Shown here: piece after piece, positions 6,744 through 8,123 of the stretch
How the letters are laid out: every line of letters begins with the position of its first letter
Numbering within the stretch: the first letter of the stretch is position 1
Source of the DNA: Collinsella sp.
GTDB taxonomy: Bacteria > Actinomycetota > Coriobacteriia > Coriobacteriales > Coriobacteriaceae
DNA length: 8,123 nucleotides
Reading direction: 5' to 3'
Assembly: GCA_020025115.1 (NCBI GenBank)
Contig: JAHHSP010000050.1
Location: 1-8,123, forward strand
Notes under the pieces: model-generated
The model's database searches: none
Told to the model about the DNA's origin: nothing
Seen by the model: the letters and a program-made list of their open reading frames with translations, nothing else
Made by a program: the position numbers and the translations under genes

Positions 6744-7472
6744 ATGCTACGTGCGATGATCGTCGATGACGAGGCCCCTGCGCGCTCCGAGCTGCGTTTC
6801 CTCTTGGAGCAGACGGGCAAGATCGGCTCCATCACCGAGGCGTCGAGCGTTCGCTCCGCCATCGAGATGCTCATGGGGACGAGGATCGACGTCGTGTTCT
6901 TGGATATCTCGATGCCCGGCGCATCGGGTTTGCAGCTTGCCGAGGCCCTTTGCAAGCTCAAAAATCCACCTGCGATCGTGTTCGTGACCGCCTACAGCGA
7001 CCATGCGGTCGAGGCGTTCGACGTGGACGCGGTCGACTATCTCATGAAGCCGGTCGAAGAGGCCCGCTTGGACCGGGCGATTGAGAAGGTTATCGCCCGC
7101 TCCAAGCCGGCGGCTGCCGAGCCCGTGTCCAAGCCCACCAACATCGAGCGCATCCCGGTGGAAAAGGGCGGTCGCAAGGTCCTCATCCCCGTCGATCAGA
7201 TCCGCTTCATCATGGCCAAGGACGATTACTCCTGCATCTTTACGGAGGATGATCGCTACCTGTCCACCACCTCGCTCGCGCAGTTCGAGTCCAAGCTGGG
7301 CGAGTTCGGCTTCTTCCGCGTGCATCGCCGCTATATCGTGAACCTCGTCAACGTCGAAGACGTCGAGACCGTGTCCTCCGGCGCCATCCAGCTCGGCGTG
7401 AGCGGTGTGGATGAGCGCATCCCCGTGAGCCGTCGGCGCGTGGTTCCGCTCAAGAAAGCGCTGAACCTGTAA
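6744..7472 (+). CDS. LytTR-family response regulator
   Basis: Cytoplasmic DNA-binding response regulator of 242 residues, partner of the upstream kinase. The receiver domain (1-118) has the acidic pair D8-D9, phospho-acceptor D54 in VVFLDISMPG, T82 and K102 in the MKP motif. A linker of about 20 residues leads to a LytTR domain (about 138-240) with FFRVHRRYIVNLVNVEDV (190-207) and the C-terminal VSRRRVVPLKKAL, the normal DNA-contacting layout of LytR/AgrA/BtsR proteins. Such regulators bind pairs of short direct repeats upstream of target promoters; I could not identify a convincing pair here. The start at ATG 6744 has GAAAGG (6726-6731) 12 bases upstream, somewhat long; the ATG at 6756 would remove the first strand of the receiver fold and is unlikely. 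Its stop overlaps the phosphoesterase start (TAATG). Confidence 0.95.
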   Translation: MLRAMIVDDEAPARSELRFLLEQTGKIGSITEASSVRSAIEMLMGTRIDVVFLDISMPGASGLQLAEALCKLKNPPAIVFVTAYSDHAVEAFDVDAVDYLMKPVEEARLDRAIEKVIARSKPAAAEPVSKPTNIERIPVEKGGRKVLIPVDQIRFIMAKDDYSCIFTEDDRYLSTTSLAQFESKLGEFGFFRVHRRYIVNLVNVEDVETVSSGAIQLGVSGVDERIPVSRRRVVPLKKALNL

Positions 7473-7927
7473 TGGCGCGCCGTATCGATATCGTCTCGGA
7501 TACGCACGGCTATCTTGCGCCGGAACTCAAGCGCGAGATCGATGGATGTGACCTGTTGATCCATGCGGGAGATATCACTTCGGAATCCAATTGGGCCGAG
7601 CTTGAGGCGAGCGTGCCGGTCATTCGCGGCGTGCTTGGCAACAACGATGGCTTTTACGCGTATGGGCCCGAGGTCGTCCGGCTGAACGAGTTCACGTACG
7701 AGGGCCTGCGCTTCGCCGTGTCGCACTTCCGCGAGCGGCTTCCGTTGGATGGCGTCGATGTGGGCGTGTGCGGCCACACGCACCGCGCCGTGATCGAGCG
7801 CGTCGACGGATGCCTGGTCATCAACCCTGGTTCGGCCTCATTGCCGCGCGGGATGCGCGGGCCCACCATCGCTCGGTTGATGGTGGAGGCAGGTCGGGTT
7901 CTCTCGGCCGAGATCATCGATTTGTAG
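7472..7927 (+). CDS. YfcE/MJ0936-type metallophosphoesterase
   Basis: Small (151 residues) cytoplasmic calcineurin-like phosphoesterase with a two-metal centre; family members hydrolyse phosphodiesters such as bis-pNPP in vitro, but the natural substrate is unknown. Metal ligands visible: D10 and H12 (SDTHG), D34 (HAGDI), N57 with D59 (GNND), H85 (VSHF), H102 and H104 (GHTH), then VINPGSASLPRG (115-126 region), the usual family ending. Two oddities: the residue after H85 is Phe where relatives normally have Gly (HG), and the stretch between H85 and GHTH is only 16 residues, shorter than in typical members, which also makes the protein shorter than the roughly 165-185 residues common in the family. 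The ATG overlaps the regulator stop by one base and has no good ribosome binding site, so translation is probably coupled. Last gene before a strong terminator. Confidence 0.9.
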   Translation: MARRIDIVSDTHGYLAPELKREIDGCDLLIHAGDITSESNWAELEASVPVIRGVLGNNDGFYAYGPEVVRLNEFTYEGLRFAVSHFRERLPLDGVDVGVCGHTHRAVIERVDGCLVINPGSASLPRGMRGPTIARLMVEAGRVLSAEIIDL

Positions 7928-7931
7928 AAAG

Positions 7932-7960
7932 GGGCCCGCGCGCATGCGCGGCCCTTTTTT
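7932..7960 (+). terminator. Intrinsic terminator after the phosphoesterase gene
   Basis: Left arm GGGCC-C-GCGC (7932-7941, one bulged C) pairs with GCGC-GGCCC (7946-7954) around a GCAT loop, directly followed by six T (7955-7960). It begins 4 bases after the stop codon. Nine GC pairs and the T-run make a classic Rho-independent terminator that closes the glycosyltransferase-kinase-regulator-phosphoesterase transcript. Confidence 0.92.
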
Positions 7961-7979
7961 GGGATTGAGCACGGGATTC

Positions 7980-8026
7980 AAAAAAAGTTTGTCGCCCTGT
8001 GATGGCAATGGGCTTTCACAGGGCGA
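7980..8026 (-). terminator. 11-bp inverted repeat; possible minus-strand terminator
   Basis: TCGCCCTGTGA (7992-8002) and TCACAGGGCGA (8016-8026) are perfect complements around a 13-base loop. On the minus strand the hairpin is followed, after 6 bases, by seven T (complement of 7980-7986), so it could stop transcription coming leftward from beyond the window. On the plus strand there is no T-run after it. The spacer is longer than ideal, and an operator role for the promoter downstream is an alternative. Confidence 0.4.
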
Positions 8027-8035
8027 GTAATACCA

Positions 8036-8062
8036 CAATTGACCTGCTGTTTTGCAGAATTG
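8036..8062. repeat. Imperfect inverted repeat upstream of the terminal promoter
   Basis: CAATT (8036-8040) pairs with AATTG (8058-8062) and CTGC (8044-8047) with GCAG (8054-8057), with a GAC bulge on the left and a TGTTTT loop. It sits just before the A/T-rich tract of the promoter at the window end and could be a regulator site or a chance structure. Confidence 0.35.
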
Positions 8063-8070
8063 GGACCAGG

Positions 8071-8123
8071 GAAAAAATTATTGAAAAAAGTTCTTGCGTC
8101 CGTTGATGCTCTCTGTGTATACT
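8071..8123 (+). promoter_or_regulatory. Strong sigma-70-type promoter with A/T-rich UP-like element
   Basis: TTGCGT (8094-8099, four of six consensus bases) and TATACT (8118-8123, five of six) are separated by 18 bp. Directly upstream, 8071-8092 is almost pure A/T (GAAAAAATTATTGAAAAAAG), unlike the GC-rich surroundings, and resembles an UP element that binds the RNA polymerase alpha subunits. This architecture is typical of rRNA, tRNA or other very active genes; the transcribed gene starts beyond the window, so its identity is unknown. Confidence 0.7.

Noticed and set aside
7998..8020. CRP-type operator suggested by TGTGA and TCACA
   Set aside because: The half-sites are 13 bases apart instead of 6, and they are simply the inner part of the 11-bp inverted repeat.
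7838..8038. Small minus-strand reading frame at the right end
   Set aside because: Overlaps the phosphoesterase and its terminator, lacks a ribosome binding site and has no recognisable motif.

Overview
The window reads as an ordinary chromosomal segment of a high-GC Gram-positive bacterium. The G/C-rich third codon positions, the AGGTGAT/GGGGAGG-type ribosome binding sites, and the combination of a UMF1-type transporter, QueT and a LytST-like pair fit an actinobacterium, most likely of the Coriobacteriia (Collinsella/Olsenella-like). That placement is an inference from protein flavour, not from a marker gene. All seven protein genes lie on the plus strand. I see no tRNA, rRNA, insertion sequence, phage gene or CRISPR array.

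Layout. (1) Bases 1-1859 hold the 3' part of an ABC exporter half-transporter, cut at its 5' end by the window edge; the linker between its membrane and ATPase domains carries an in-frame duplicated 33-nt repeat. (2) Bases 2008-3270 encode a 12-TM UMF1/Atg22-type major facilitator. (3) A 114-nt intergenic stretch folds into nested stems that pair with the ribosome binding site of the next gene, queT (3385-4023), a transporter for queuosine precursors. (4) A second block follows after a gap with a 16-bp palindrome: a GT-A-fold glycosyltransferase (4108-5292), a LytS-type sensor kinase (5292-6671), a LytTR response regulator (6744-7472) and a small YfcE-type metallophosphoesterase (7472-7927). 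The glycosyltransferase/kinase and regulator/phosphoesterase pairs overlap by one base (TGATG, TAATG), which suggests translational coupling in one operon. It ends at a strong intrinsic terminator (7932-7960). (5) The last 160 bases are non-coding. They hold an 11-bp inverted repeat, a smaller one, an A/T-rich tract and a strong promoter (TTGCGT, 18 bp, TATACT) whose transcript starts beyond the window.

How the genes may work together. The kinase and regulator form a clear two-component system: an intracellular GAF domain and two membrane helices on the sensor side, and a LytTR DNA-binding domain on the output side. LytTR systems often control envelope or carbon-starvation genes, so the coupled glycosyltransferase may be part of the same envelope programme. 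This is inference; no target promoter is visible. The ABC, UMF1 and QueT genes look like independent transport functions.

No wholly new system stands out. The best leads are the queT leader that hides its ribosome binding site, the repeat inserted in the ABC linker, and the glycosyltransferase/two-component operon.
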